From: Desulfonauticus submarinus
GTDB lineage: Bacteria; Desulfobacterota; Desulfovibrionia; Desulfovibrionales; Desulfonatronovibrionaceae
Assembly: GCF_900104045.1 (NCBI RefSeq)
Contig: NZ_FNIN01000006.1
Span: 48,527 to 112,526, forward strand
Direction of reading: 5' to 3'
Length of the DNA: 64,000 bases
Within the stretch, counting starts at the first letter, position 1; each line of letters starts with the position of its first letter. Made by a program: the position numbers and the translations under genes. The notes below the pieces were generated by a model. That model did not search any database and was not told the DNA's origin. It saw nothing but the letters and a program-made list of their open reading frames with translations. Positions 33,961 to 42,346 of the stretch are shown here, piece after piece.

Positions 33961-35889
33961 ATGGAAAGAAATATTTATTTAAATATGGTTAGTATTGAAG
34001 AGGCTATAAAAAAGATCAAATCTTTATTATTAGGTAAAAAGAATATTTTGGGATCAGAAGTGATTCCCACAGATAAGGCCTTATATAGGGTTTTAAGCAG
34101 ACCTGTATTTGCTTGTTATTCCTCTCCTACTTTTCATGCAGCAGCAATGGATGGGATAGCGGTGCATTCAAATGATACGTTTGGAGCACGGGAAGGAAAT
34201 CCTAAGATTTTAATAAGAGATAGAGATTTTATCGAGATAAATACAGGAAATCCCCTGCCAGAGGGATTTGATGCTGTAATTATGATAGAAGATGTAGTAT
34301 TTTTAGATGAGAACACAGTTAGTATAGAAAAACCAGCATTTCCTTGGCAGCATGTGCGGCGTATTGGGGAAGACATTGTTGCTACTGAGCTTATTTTCCC
34401 TGCAGGACATAAAATAAGTCCCTATGATTTAGGTACACTTTTAAGTGCAGGTATTTTTGAAGTGGAAGTAAGGGAAAAGTTGAAGGTTGGTATTGTGCCT
34501 ACAGGAGATGAGGTTTTGGACTTTACCTTAAAGCCGAATCCCAAAGCAGGAGAAGTAATAGAGAGTAATTCTCAAGTCTTGGCTAGTTTATTAGAGGATT
34601 GGGACTGCGAGCCTGTACGTATACCTCCTGTGGGAGATGATTTTGATCTTTTAGTAAAAAAGACCCAAGCTCTTTTAGAGGAAGTGCATATTTTGGTTAT
34701 AGGAGCAGGTTCTTCTGCAGGAAGCAAGGATTTTACTAAAAAAGTTATGCAAGCACTAGGTGAAGTGGTGGTGCATGGCATTAAAGCAATGCCAGGTAAG
34801 CCGTCACTTTTAGGAATTAGTAGAGAAGGCAAGTTAATAGTAGGCGCTCCAGGTTATCCTGTGAGTGCTGTTATTTGTTTTGAATATTTACTTCGGCCAC
34901 TTATTTATTGGTTAAGAGGAGAAAATTTGGATGATTTTGAAACCATAAATACAGTATTAACCCGTCCTCTTCCTTCAAAGCTTGGAATGCGGGAATTTAT
35001 ACGAGTAGGGATAGGTAAGGTAGGTGGGCGTTATGTATCCATTCCTTTACCCAGAGGAGCAGGCATGATTACTACTCTTAGCAGAGCCACAGGTTTAATT
35101 TCTATAGATGAAAATAGTGAGGGGTTCTCCGAAGGAGAGGTTGTTAGCACAAGAGTGCTTAGGCCCAAAAGAGAGATTGAGAATGCGCTTGTGGTTATTG
35201 GTAGCCATGATAATCTGTTAGATTTATTGAAAAACGAGCTAATGTCCTTAGGTGAGCCAGTATTTTTGTTTTCTGCGCATGTTGGTAGTTTAGGAGGTCT
35301 TAAAGCTATAAAAAATAAATATGCTCATTTTGCAGGAACGCACCTTTTTGATCCCGCAACAGAGGATTATAATTTTCCTTTTATTGAGAAGATTTTACCT
35401 GAAGAAGATACTGTTTTAGTTAATTTAGCTATTCGAAAGCAAGGGCTTATAGTTGCTAAAGGCAATCCTAAAAATATTAGGACATTGGAAGATTTAGTAA
35501 GAGATGATGTTGTTTTTATTAATAGGCAAAGAGGCGCAGGCACAAGAATTTTATTAGATTATTATTTAAATAAATTGAAAATTAAGCCAACTCAGATAAA
35601 AGGATATGACCAGGAAGAATTTACCCATATGGCTGTAGCTGTAAATGTTTTAACAGGTACTGCTGACTGTGGTCTTGGGATAATGGCTGCAGCTAAGGCT
35701 TTGAACTTAGATTTTATTCCTTTAGTTGATGAACGTTATGATTTGCTTATAAGGCGAGAGACTTTGAATGAGCCAGCCATACAAAAGGTACTAGAAATTA
35801 TTTCTAGCGTCACATTTCGTCAAAAGGCCGAATCCCTGGGTGGATATGATTTGAAGTTCAGCGGAGAGATAATGCAACCAAAAAAATGA
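33961..35889 (+). CDS. MoeA-type molybdopterin molybdotransferase fused to a periplasmic-binding-protein-like domain
   Basis: About 642 residues from the ATG at 33961, which follows GGGAGG. The first 410 residues are MoeA-like: AAMDGIAVHS, NTGNPLPEGFDAVI, TGDEVLDF, GAGSSAGSKDFT and KAMPGKPSLLG match molybdenum-insertion enzymes. Residues about 435-640 form a second domain with NRQRGAGTRILLDYY and TGTADCGLGIMAAAKAL. This is the LysR/ModE-like substrate-binding fold found fused to MoeA in many anaerobes and archaea. It may sense molybdate, tungstate or a cofactor intermediate. Its 3' end overlaps cobS (opposite strand) by 32 bases. Confidence 0.9.
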   Translation: MERNIYLNMVSIEEAIKKIKSLLLGKKNILGSEVIPTDKALYRVLSRPVFACYSSPTFHAAAMDGIAVHSNDTFGAREGNPKILIRDRDFIEINTGNPLPEGFDAVIMIEDVVFLDENTVSIEKPAFPWQHVRRIGEDIVATELIFPAGHKISPYDLGTLLSAGIFEVEVREKLKVGIVPTGDEVLDFTLKPNPKAGEVIESNSQVLASLLEDWDCEPVRIPPVGDDFDLLVKKTQALLEEVHILVIGAGSSAGSKDFTKKVMQALGEVVVHGIKAMPGKPSLLGISREGKLIVGAPGYPVSAVICFEYLLRPLIYWLRGENLDDFETINTVLTRPLPSKLGMREFIRVGIGKVGGRYVSIPLPRGAGMITTLSRATGLISIDENSEGFSEGEVVSTRVLRPKREIENALVVIGSHDNLLDLLKNELMSLGEPVFLFSAHVGSLGGLKAIKNKYAHFAGTHLFDPATEDYNFPFIEKILPEEDTVLVNLAIRKQGLIVAKGNPKNIRTLEDLVRDDVVFINRQRGAGTRILLDYYLNKLKIKPTQIKGYDQEEFTHMAVAVNVLTGTADCGLGIMAAAKALNLDFIPLVDERYDLLIRRETLNEPAIQKVLEIISSVTFRQKAESLGGYDLKFSGEIMQPKK

Positions 35890-36613
35890 TTTCAGAAAAA
35901 ACGATTGTGGCGCCTAAAAAATCTCCATTGGCGCCACGATGTTTTCTGGCAAGGAATAAAAGGTAAAAACTCCATATTAGAAGCCCTAAAAAGGCCAAAG
36001 TATAAGTTAAAATATCAAATATTATAGTTATAATAAGAGCTGAAAGAATAAGGTTTAAGAGTACTTTTTGGAAAGAAATAGAAGAAAAAAATATTTTTCC
36101 CATACCTTTTTTAGCCCATTTTTTTAATGTCCATGCTGTAAAGATAAGGTTGCCTCTGCTAAAAACACAAAGTCCTACAATGGCCCAAAAGGAATGAATG
36201 TTTTTCAAAAGTATCCACATACTTAAAATGCCAAGAATAAGTCCTGTTACGCCAAATACTCCTATTCTGCTGTCTTTTAAGATATTAAAAAAATTTTCTT
36301 TTTGTGTATTGCTTCCTATGCCATCTAAAAGATCAGCAAATCCATCCCAATGAAAACAGCGGGTAAGAGATACAAGTAATACTAAACTAAGAAGAGCTTG
36401 AAGGTCAGGTTTGAGTGGAAAAATAAAGGGTAACCCAGCTATACTGCCTAATATAAGTCCTAGGGGGACCATATAGAACCAAGTTTTAGCCATCTCTTCT
36501 TCAGAGGCGATTTTTTCTGTTTTAACAAGAACTGTAAAAAATGAAAGAGTAAGGGAGAAATCGTTAAAAACGGTTTGTATTTTTTTGGTGAAAAAATTAG
36601 AAATAGATTTCAA
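35858..36613 (-). CDS. cobS: adenosylcobinamide-GDP ribazoletransferase (cobalamin synthase)
   Basis: CobS joins adenosylcobinamide-GDP with alpha-ribazole in the last steps of cobalamin synthesis, in the inner membrane. The 251-residue polytopic protein has the signature FHWDGFADLLDGIGS and NILKDSRIGVFGVTGLI. Length is normal for the family. The start overlaps the preceding SAM-hydrolase gene by 17 bases, indicating a shared transcript. No other cob genes are in the window, so the remaining pathway must be elsewhere. Confidence 0.92.
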   Translation of the reverse strand: MKSISNFFTKKIQTVFNDFSLTLSFFTVLVKTEKIASEEEMAKTWFYMVPLGLILGSIAGLPFIFPLKPDLQALLSLVLLVSLTRCFHWDGFADLLDGIGSNTQKENFFNILKDSRIGVFGVTGLILGILSMWILLKNIHSFWAIVGLCVFSRGNLIFTAWTLKKWAKKGMGKIFFSSISFQKVLLNLILSALIITIIFDILTYTLAFLGLLIWSFYLLFLARKHRGANGDFLGATIVFSEIIFLVALSLR

Positions 36614-37370
36614 TAGATTCTCCCACAGTTAAATTTAATTTTTTAGCGAGATTGTCTTGATTTAAGCACAGTTCAACAAAGCCATGACTACCTGGCAATA
36701 TTCCTACTTCATTGGGTGCTAGTTGAGAGTAAGTTTGGACTACTTTTAGAGGAAAAGATCTAAATGTTCCTTTTTGTTCTAATTTAGGGCTCCATTTTTT
36801 ATTTTCGAGGTTTAGTATAACATTTCCAAATTTATCTATATAACAAATAGTAGCGGTTATTTTGTCTTTAGAACAACAGGCTGGCAGTATTTTTAAACTA
36901 ATTAAATCGCTTAAATTGAATTTTTCCCACCAAGAAGAAGGACAGGAGTCAGTTATTATTTTTGCTGCTATAGGCGCAAAGATGTCTCGGCCATGGAAGG
37001 TAGTGCTTGCATTAACAAAATGATTTGTGTTTAATTTAAAAATTGTGGATATATTTTTTTTCCATATAAAAAAGCTAAGCAAACCATTATTGGGGACTAA
37101 AAAAGAATATTTTGATGTTTTAGCAAGAATGATTTCTCGCTCACTTCCCACGCCAGGATCAATGATGCCTACAAATAACGTATTAGCAGGAAAATAATGA
37201 TAAGAAGTATATAAGACAAAACTAGCAGATAAGATATCAAAAGAAGGTATTTGGTGAGATATGTCTATTATTTGTATGTTCGGGGCATAAGACACTAAAG
37301 TTGCTTTAACTTCTGCTACATAAGGGTCTTTTAGACCAAAGTCAGTTAATAAAGCTATTAAGTAAGACAT
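36597..37370 (-). CDS. SAM hydrolase / SAM hydroxide adenosyltransferase (DUF62)
   Basis: A 257-residue protein of the family once named SAM-dependent chlorinase/fluorinase. Bacterial and archaeal members hydrolyse S-adenosylmethionine to adenosine and methionine. Family features are LLTDFGLKDPYVAEVK at the N-terminus, DISHQIPSFDI, VGIIDPGVGS and VPNNGLLSFF. The C-terminal beta-barrel domain includes GKFGNVILN-like IDKFGNVILNLENK. It lies 27 bases downstream of a YitT-family gene and overlaps cobS. A physiological link to cobalamin synthesis is suggested only by position. Confidence 0.9.
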   Translation of the reverse strand: MSYLIALLTDFGLKDPYVAEVKATLVSYAPNIQIIDISHQIPSFDILSASFVLYTSYHYFPANTLFVGIIDPGVGSEREIILAKTSKYSFLVPNNGLLSFFIWKKNISTIFKLNTNHFVNASTTFHGRDIFAPIAAKIITDSCPSSWWEKFNLSDLISLKILPACCSKDKITATICYIDKFGNVILNLENKKWSPKLEQKGTFRSFPLKVVQTYSQLAPNEVGILPGSHGFVELCLNQDNLAKKLNLTVGESIEIYF

Positions 37371-37397
37371 AACGTCTAGAAAAAAGTCTTTTTTTAT

Positions 37398-38261
37398 TTA
37401 ATATATCTTACGTCTAGAAAATCCTTTGCCCAATACGTTTAAAGTGTTATCTTCAATTACAAATGCGTGAGGGTCAAGAGAAAAAATAATTTCTTCTAAT
37501 CGTTTTAATTGCACGCTATCTACAACAGTTAAGATTACTTTTTTATGTTTATGACTATAACTTCCTTGTCCATAAAGATAAGTGGCGCCTCTATGAAGAC
37601 GTCTACTTATTTCTTCTACTATTTTTTCTGGCTGCTCAGCTATTATAATTACCATTTTGCGTTGATTAAATAAACCTAAGAAATATTCTCCCACATAAGC
37701 TGCTATGCCAATGGCAATGAGAGAATATAATATTAAATCCAAGGATAACACCTTTAAGCCAAAGCTAAAGATAATTAGAGTGAGAAGAAAGTTTGTTTGA
37801 CCTATTCTAAGATTAAATTTATTATATAAGATTATGGCAATAATGTCTGTGCCTCCTGTTGAACCAAGACTGCGATAAGAAAATCCAAGACCTGATCCTA
37901 AAAGAGTGCCAAATGCTATAGTTGCCAAAAATGTATCTTTTATGTTTATTTGAAAATTTAAAACAAATAAAAATACAGAAGTAATAAACATACCATATAA
38001 GCTATATAAAAAAAACCTTCTACTCACATATACATATCCAAGAAGAAAGATTGGTACATTAAGGATAAAAAAGATATAAGATATTTTGAACTGAGGATAT
38101 AGATAATGTAAAATTAAAGAAAGGCCAGATATACCTCCTGAAATAAGGTTATGATGTAGTCCAATTCCTTTAATGGCTAAAGAAATGAGTAAGGCTGAGA
38201 TAGTGAGTAAAATTAAATTCCACCAAGGGCTATAAGTAAAAGAAATAAGTTTTTTTTTCAT
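37398..38261 (-). CDS. YitT family membrane protein
   Basis: A 287-residue protein with about five to six membrane segments (residues 1-205) and a C-terminal cytoplasmic DUF2179 domain (about 215-287, including HRGATYLYGQGSYSHKHKKVI). Conserved blocks are HHNLISGGISGLSLIL and SLGSTGGTDIIAIIL. YitT proteins are widespread and uncharacterised; the DUF2179 domain is thought to bind a ligand. AAGGAAG precedes the ATG. The gene is divergent from the DUF2156 gene, with only 44 bases between the two starts. Confidence 0.9.
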   Translation of the reverse strand: MKKKLISFTYSPWWNLILLTISALLISLAIKGIGLHHNLISGGISGLSLILHYLYPQFKISYIFFILNVPIFLLGYVYVSRRFFLYSLYGMFITSVFLFVLNFQINIKDTFLATIAFGTLLGSGLGFSYRSLGSTGGTDIIAIILYNKFNLRIGQTNFLLTLIIFSFGLKVLSLDLILYSLIAIGIAAYVGEYFLGLFNQRKMVIIIAEQPEKIVEEISRRLHRGATYLYGQGSYSHKHKKVILTVVDSVQLKRLEEIIFSLDPHAFVIEDNTLNVLGKGFSRRKIY

Positions 38262-38305
38262 AAGTGCTTCCTTTTTAAATTTTTAGAAAAGCTAGAGGAG
38301 TTTTT

Positions 38306-39181
38306 ATGCAATTTGAACCAGTTAGCCTTAGTTGGCAAGATGTTTATTTAAATTATTTTGTCAAGATGCAAGAAAAACCTTCTGATTTGAGTTTTGTCAA
38401 TATATTTGGTTGGGCAGAAGAATATGGTTTACAACTAATTGAAAAAAATAATTTTCTTTGGCTGAAACAAACTTCTCCTACAGAGATTTTTTGGCCCCCA
38501 GTAGGAGATTGGGAAGTAGAGTGGAATAACGTGCTTACTTCTCTTCCATTTCCTGTATATTCTTTAGAAAGAGTTCCAGGTAGTTTAGCTTTTATATGGG
38601 AAAAACAATTTTCTAATATTAGGATTATTCCTCAGAGAGAACACTGGGATTATGTTTACTTAGTGAAAGAATTAATTGAGTTATCTGGGAATCGTTTTCA
38701 CAAGAAAAAGAATTTACTAAATCAGTTTTTCAAAAAATATAACTATGTTTATAAAGAGTTACAACCTAAAGATATTGAGGAAGTCTTAACTTTGCAAACA
38801 GAATGGTGTTTATGGAAGGAGTGTGCAGACTCAAAGGCATTGGAGGCAGAAAATAAAGCCATTTTTCGAGTTCTTAGTTCTTGGGAACAACTTAAGAATC
38901 TTTTTGGAGGAGCTATTTGGATAAATAATCAGATGGTGGCTTATACCATTGCTGAACCTTTAGATCATGAGACTTTGGTAATACACTTTGAAAAAGGTTG
39001 TCCTAAAATAAAGGGTATATATCAAGCAATTAACTATCTCTTTTTAAAAAACTCTGCGGATAACTTTAAATTTGTCAATAGAGAACAAGATTTAGGGGAC
39101 ATTGGCTTACGTAAAGCCAAAAAGTCATATAATCCATATGGTTATGTTAAAAAATATAAAGTCGATTTAGGATTATCTTAA
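38306..39181 (+). CDS. DUF2156 domain acyltransferase-like protein
   Basis: A 291-residue soluble protein of the DUF2156 family, related to the C-terminal GNAT-like domain of phosphatidylglycerol lysyltransferase. The recognisable C-terminal pattern is ETLVIHFEKGCPKIKGIYQAINYLF, then FVNREQDLGDIGLRKAKKSY. The GNAT duplication suggests an acyl or aminoacyl transfer, substrate unknown. AGAGGAG precedes the ATG. It is not clearly part of any operon. Confidence 0.85.
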   Translation: MQFEPVSLSWQDVYLNYFVKMQEKPSDLSFVNIFGWAEEYGLQLIEKNNFLWLKQTSPTEIFWPPVGDWEVEWNNVLTSLPFPVYSLERVPGSLAFIWEKQFSNIRIIPQREHWDYVYLVKELIELSGNRFHKKKNLLNQFFKKYNYVYKELQPKDIEEVLTLQTEWCLWKECADSKALEAENKAIFRVLSSWEQLKNLFGGAIWINNQMVAYTIAEPLDHETLVIHFEKGCPKIKGIYQAINYLFLKNSADNFKFVNREQDLGDIGLRKAKKSYNPYGYVKKYKVDLGLS

Positions 39182-39483
39182 AATAGAGATATGAACTTTT
39201 ACAGGTAAATTTTTAGACTAGATAGTAAGTAAGCTAAAACAGTATAAATCTTTAATTTTAAAAAGAATATTAAAATTAAATTTTGTTTTATAATTAAATT
39301 TTGATAGGCAACTGTATATTTTTAGCGTTCTCTTTTTAAGTTTTGTAATTAAATTAAAATAAAAAAAATATAAATATTTTTAAGCAGATGCTTATTGACA
39401 AATTTTTAAAATGTAATAAAGTCTACCTAAAATAGGGTGGAGGATTTTAAAGTTATTTGAATTTAACTTTAGGAGGGGGAGAG
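39182..39483. other. AT-rich intergenic region upstream of the MucR-like gene
   Basis: About 300 very AT-rich bases with no recognisable gene. A possible promoter is TTGACA (39395-39400) with TAAAGT 16 bases downstream. AGGAGGGGG at about 39472 is the ribosome-binding site of the regulator. Runs such as AATTAAATTTTG recur at about 39275-39305, so the region could be bent DNA or an autoregulatory site. Confidence 0.4.
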
Positions 39484-39870
39484 ATGGAAGAATATTTAAA
39501 ACAAGCGTTAGACATAGTTAAAGCACAGGCTTCTGTTCGTTCAATGACAGAAGAAGAAATTACATCTATGGTGCACAAGATTGCAGAAGGTATTAAAAGA
39601 GTTGTGGAAGGTAGAGAAGATGCGTCTCAAGCTCCTGTTATAGATCCTAAAAAAGCTATTAAAGAGAGAACTATTGTTTGTTTAGAGTGTGGTAAGAGTT
39701 TTAAAGTATTAACTAAAAAACATTTAGCATCTCATGGGTTAACTCCAAAAGAATATAAAGAAAAATGGGGTTATAAGAAGAATACTTCTTTGGTTTGCAA
39801 GTCTTTAGCTCGGGAAAGAAGAAAGAAAATGGAATCTATGAAACTTTGGGAAAGGCGTAAAGCTAGATAG
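39484..39870 (+). CDS. MucR/Ros family transcriptional regulator
   Basis: A 128-residue DNA-binding protein from the ATG at 39484, which follows AGGAGGGGGAG; the frame is open from 39457. The C-terminal half has the Ros/MucR zinc finger CLECGKSFKVLTKKHLASH, then GLTPKEYKEKWG, a block typical of this family. The N-terminal helix (QALDIVKAQA) probably mediates oligomerisation. MucR proteins are nucleoid-associated regulators of surface polysaccharide and motility genes. The gene stands alone between a long AT-rich region and a terminator, as expected for an autoregulated factor. Confidence 0.93.
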   Translation: MEEYLKQALDIVKAQASVRSMTEEEITSMVHKIAEGIKRVVEGREDASQAPVIDPKKAIKERTIVCLECGKSFKVLTKKHLASHGLTPKEYKEKWGYKKNTSLVCKSLARERRKKMESMKLWERRKAR

Positions 39871-39910
39871 TATTAGTAGTAGGTTGTAAGTCATTTTTTG
39901 AGTTAGGTGA

Positions 39911-39947
39911 AAAAGGGCTTTAGGAGTTCCTAAGGCCCTTTTTTTGT
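39911..39947 (+). terminator. intrinsic terminator after the MucR-like gene
   Basis: A 14-base stem with one G-T pair (AAAAGGGCTTTAGG with CCTAAGGCCCTTTT), loop AGTT, followed by a run of T. It lies 41 bases after the stop codon. Confidence 0.9.
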
Positions 39948-40077
39948 GTTTTTTTTCTCATACTTGCCCTTATCCAGATTTTTAGGTTGGGAAGAAGTAA
40001 ACTAGACTATACAGCGATAGATTGATTTATTTTTTTAAAGTGTGGTTAAAGTTAATTTTAAGATAGGATAGATATTT

Positions 40078-40641
40078 ATGAATTGGTTATTTAATTTTTA
40101 TTTGGCGATAGATCCTTATTTAATTTTTTTCTTTAGGCTTATAAAGATTCCTATTTTAGGTTTTTATTTAGGAAATTTTGTTTTGGCTTTTGTTGCTACG
40201 TTGATTGGTGAAACTACCATGGTAATAATCTATCGGGCGAACAAGTCATATTTTGATTCCTTAAATAGGGAGATGTTAGATAATCATTCTTTATCTATTC
40301 GAGCGATTATGGTTAAAAGTAAGAAACATTTTAAAGCAGCCAATACTTTAGCTAATGAGGCTTTTGGAAAGGCATTTTTTGCTAGTTTAGCCCTGTTTGC
40401 TTCCTCTCTTTGGCCAGTGCCTTTTGCTTTAGGATGGCTTGGTTTTAGATTTTCGGGTATAGATTTCCCTCTTCCTTTTATAAATTTTAATGTTGGTTAT
40501 TCATCAGTTTTTATTCCCATTTATATTTTAAGTAGAATGTTATTTGGTAAAATTAAACCATATTTTTCTTTTTTTAAGATAGGAGAGGATGTAAAAGAGG
40601 AGAAAGAATTTTTATCATGGTCTGATTTGCATAAAAAATAA
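40078..40641 (+). CDS. hypothetical membrane protein (187 aa)
   Basis: A protein with about four hydrophobic segments (about 10-25, 28-52, 98-122 and 135-155), a charged cytoplasmic loop (about 55-95) and a charged tail. The pattern FASSLWPVPFALGWLGFRFSG is distinctive, but I do not recognise the family. The start is weakly supported by AGGATAG upstream. It lies between a terminator and the FmdE-like gene, 73 bases before the latter. Confidence 0.6.
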   Translation: MNWLFNFYLAIDPYLIFFFRLIKIPILGFYLGNFVLAFVATLIGETTMVIIYRANKSYFDSLNREMLDNHSLSIRAIMVKSKKHFKAANTLANEAFGKAFFASLALFASSLWPVPFALGWLGFRFSGIDFPLPFINFNVGYSSVFIPIYILSRMLFGKIKPYFSFFKIGEDVKEEKEFLSWSDLHKK

Positions 40642-40714
40642 TTAACAAAGATTCTAAAGGATAATTTTTTTAAGCTAACATATGTTTTTTTTAACTTAAG
40701 AATAGAGGTAAATT

Positions 40715-42319
40715 ATGAAGATAGGAGAATATTCTTTTTCTGAATTTAAAAATTTAGTCCGAGAATTTCATGGGAGTCCTGCTCCTGGTATTTTTTTAGG
40801 AGCAGTAATGGTGAAAAAGGCAAAAAGTCTGCTTTCTCCAGACATATTATTTGATGCTATTTGTGAGAGTGCCAAATGCTTACCAGATGCAGTGCAGTTG
40901 TTAACTCCTTGTACTATTGGAAATGGGTGGTTAAAAATTTTTCATTTGGGAAGATATGCACTTACGTTGTATGATAAATATAGTGGAGAAGGAGTAAGAG
41001 TATTTGTTGATACCGAAAAATTAGATAGTGCTCCTATAATAAAAGAGTGGTTTTTTAAGTTAAAACCCAAGCAAGAACAAAATTTGGAGGAAATTTTAAA
41101 TGAAATAATGGAAAAGGGAGAGGAAATTTTATCTTGGCAAAAAGTTAAAGTACATCTTGATTTAGTTGCTAAAAAAAAGAGATCGGGCTTTGCTGTTTGT
41201 CCTTTGTGTAAAGAGGCTTATCCTGCAGCAGATGGAAGTATTTGTAGAGCGTGTCAAGGAGAGAGTCCTTATCAGGAGTTGGCTGAAGCTGAAGTTTCTT
41301 TGCAAACTGTTAAAATAGAAGAGGCTATTGGTAAACCATTAGTGCATGACCTTACTCAAATTATTCCTGGTAAAAGTAAGGGAGCAGTTTTTAAAAAAGG
41401 TGATGTAGTTTCCGTAGGAGATTTATGTAGATTACAACAAATGGGGAAAAAACATGTATATCTTCCCCTAACAGACGAAAAAGACTTTATTCACGAAGAT
41501 AAGGTGGCTGAAGAATTTGCTAAGTATATGGCAGGAGATGGAGTAGATGTGGTGTTGCCTCCTAGTGAAGGAAAAGTGAATTTAGTGGCAGGTCGTGATG
41601 GTTTATTTGTGGTTAATAAGGAGGCTTTGATTGCTTTTAATCAGGTCCCTTATGTTATGTGTGCGAGTAGACAGAGTTTTTCTGTAGTAAGAAAAGGAGG
41701 ATTGTTAGCAGGAACAAGGGCAATCCCTTTATATTTAGCTAAAAAGTATTTTCTACAGGCTCTTAGTTTTTTACAGACGCCAATATTTAAAGTAATTCCT
41801 TTGGTAAAAAAACGCGTTGGTTTATTAATAACAGGAAACGAAGTATTTTATGGTCATATTAAAGATAAATTTGAGCCTATAATACAAAACAAGGTAAAGG
41901 CTCTTGGTAGTGAGGTAGTAATAAGTTTAAAATCTCCAGACGATACAAATAAAATCAAGGGAGCAATCACTAAAATATTATCTGCTGGAGTTGATATAAT
42001 TATTACTACGGCTGGTTTATCTGTAGATCCTGATGATGTAACTAGAAAAGGCCTTATTGAAGCTGGATTAGAAAATTTTGTTTATGGAGCTCCTATTTTA
42101 CCTGGAGCTATGACCTTGGTTGGAAAGATTGGCCAGGTAAAGGTCTTAGGAGTACCCGCTTGTGCCTTATTCTTTAAAAGAACAAGTTTGGATCTTATTC
42201 TTCCTAGATTACTAGCTGGTTTAGATGTGTCTAGAAAAGATTTTTCTTATATGGCTGAAGGGGGGTTATGCCTCAACTGTAAGGAATGCACATTCCCTAA
42301 ATGTTATTTTGGGAAATAA
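40715..42319 (+). CDS. FmdE-like zinc-ribbon protein with C-terminal molybdopterin-binding domain
   Basis: A 534-residue multidomain protein. Residues about 1-135 resemble FmdE, named for a subunit associated with formylmethanofuran dehydrogenase: EFHGSPAPGIFLGAVMV, a Cys in ESAKCLPDA, and LLTPCTIGNGW. A zinc ribbon CPLCKEAYPAADGSICRAC follows. The C-terminal third is a MoCF (MogA/MoeA-type) domain with LLITGNEVFYG and TTAGLSVDPDDVTRKG. The tail ends in a Cys cluster, CLNCKECTFPKC. A role in molybdenum- or tungsten-enzyme maturation, perhaps formate dehydrogenase, is inferred. Confidence 0.82.
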   Translation: MKIGEYSFSEFKNLVREFHGSPAPGIFLGAVMVKKAKSLLSPDILFDAICESAKCLPDAVQLLTPCTIGNGWLKIFHLGRYALTLYDKYSGEGVRVFVDTEKLDSAPIIKEWFFKLKPKQEQNLEEILNEIMEKGEEILSWQKVKVHLDLVAKKKRSGFAVCPLCKEAYPAADGSICRACQGESPYQELAEAEVSLQTVKIEEAIGKPLVHDLTQIIPGKSKGAVFKKGDVVSVGDLCRLQQMGKKHVYLPLTDEKDFIHEDKVAEEFAKYMAGDGVDVVLPPSEGKVNLVAGRDGLFVVNKEALIAFNQVPYVMCASRQSFSVVRKGGLLAGTRAIPLYLAKKYFLQALSFLQTPIFKVIPLVKKRVGLLITGNEVFYGHIKDKFEPIIQNKVKALGSEVVISLKSPDDTNKIKGAITKILSAGVDIIITTAGLSVDPDDVTRKGLIEAGLENFVYGAPILPGAMTLVGKIGQVKVLGVPACALFFKRTSLDLILPRLLAGLDVSRKDFSYMAEGGLCLNCKECTFPKCYFGK

Positions 42320-42346
42320 GTTTATTTTTAGTTGAGATAATTGTAT

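Noticed and set aside
39240..39320. Repeated AATTAAATTTTG words as a CRISPR-like or iteron array
   Set aside because: The copies are few, irregularly spaced and explained by extreme AT content.
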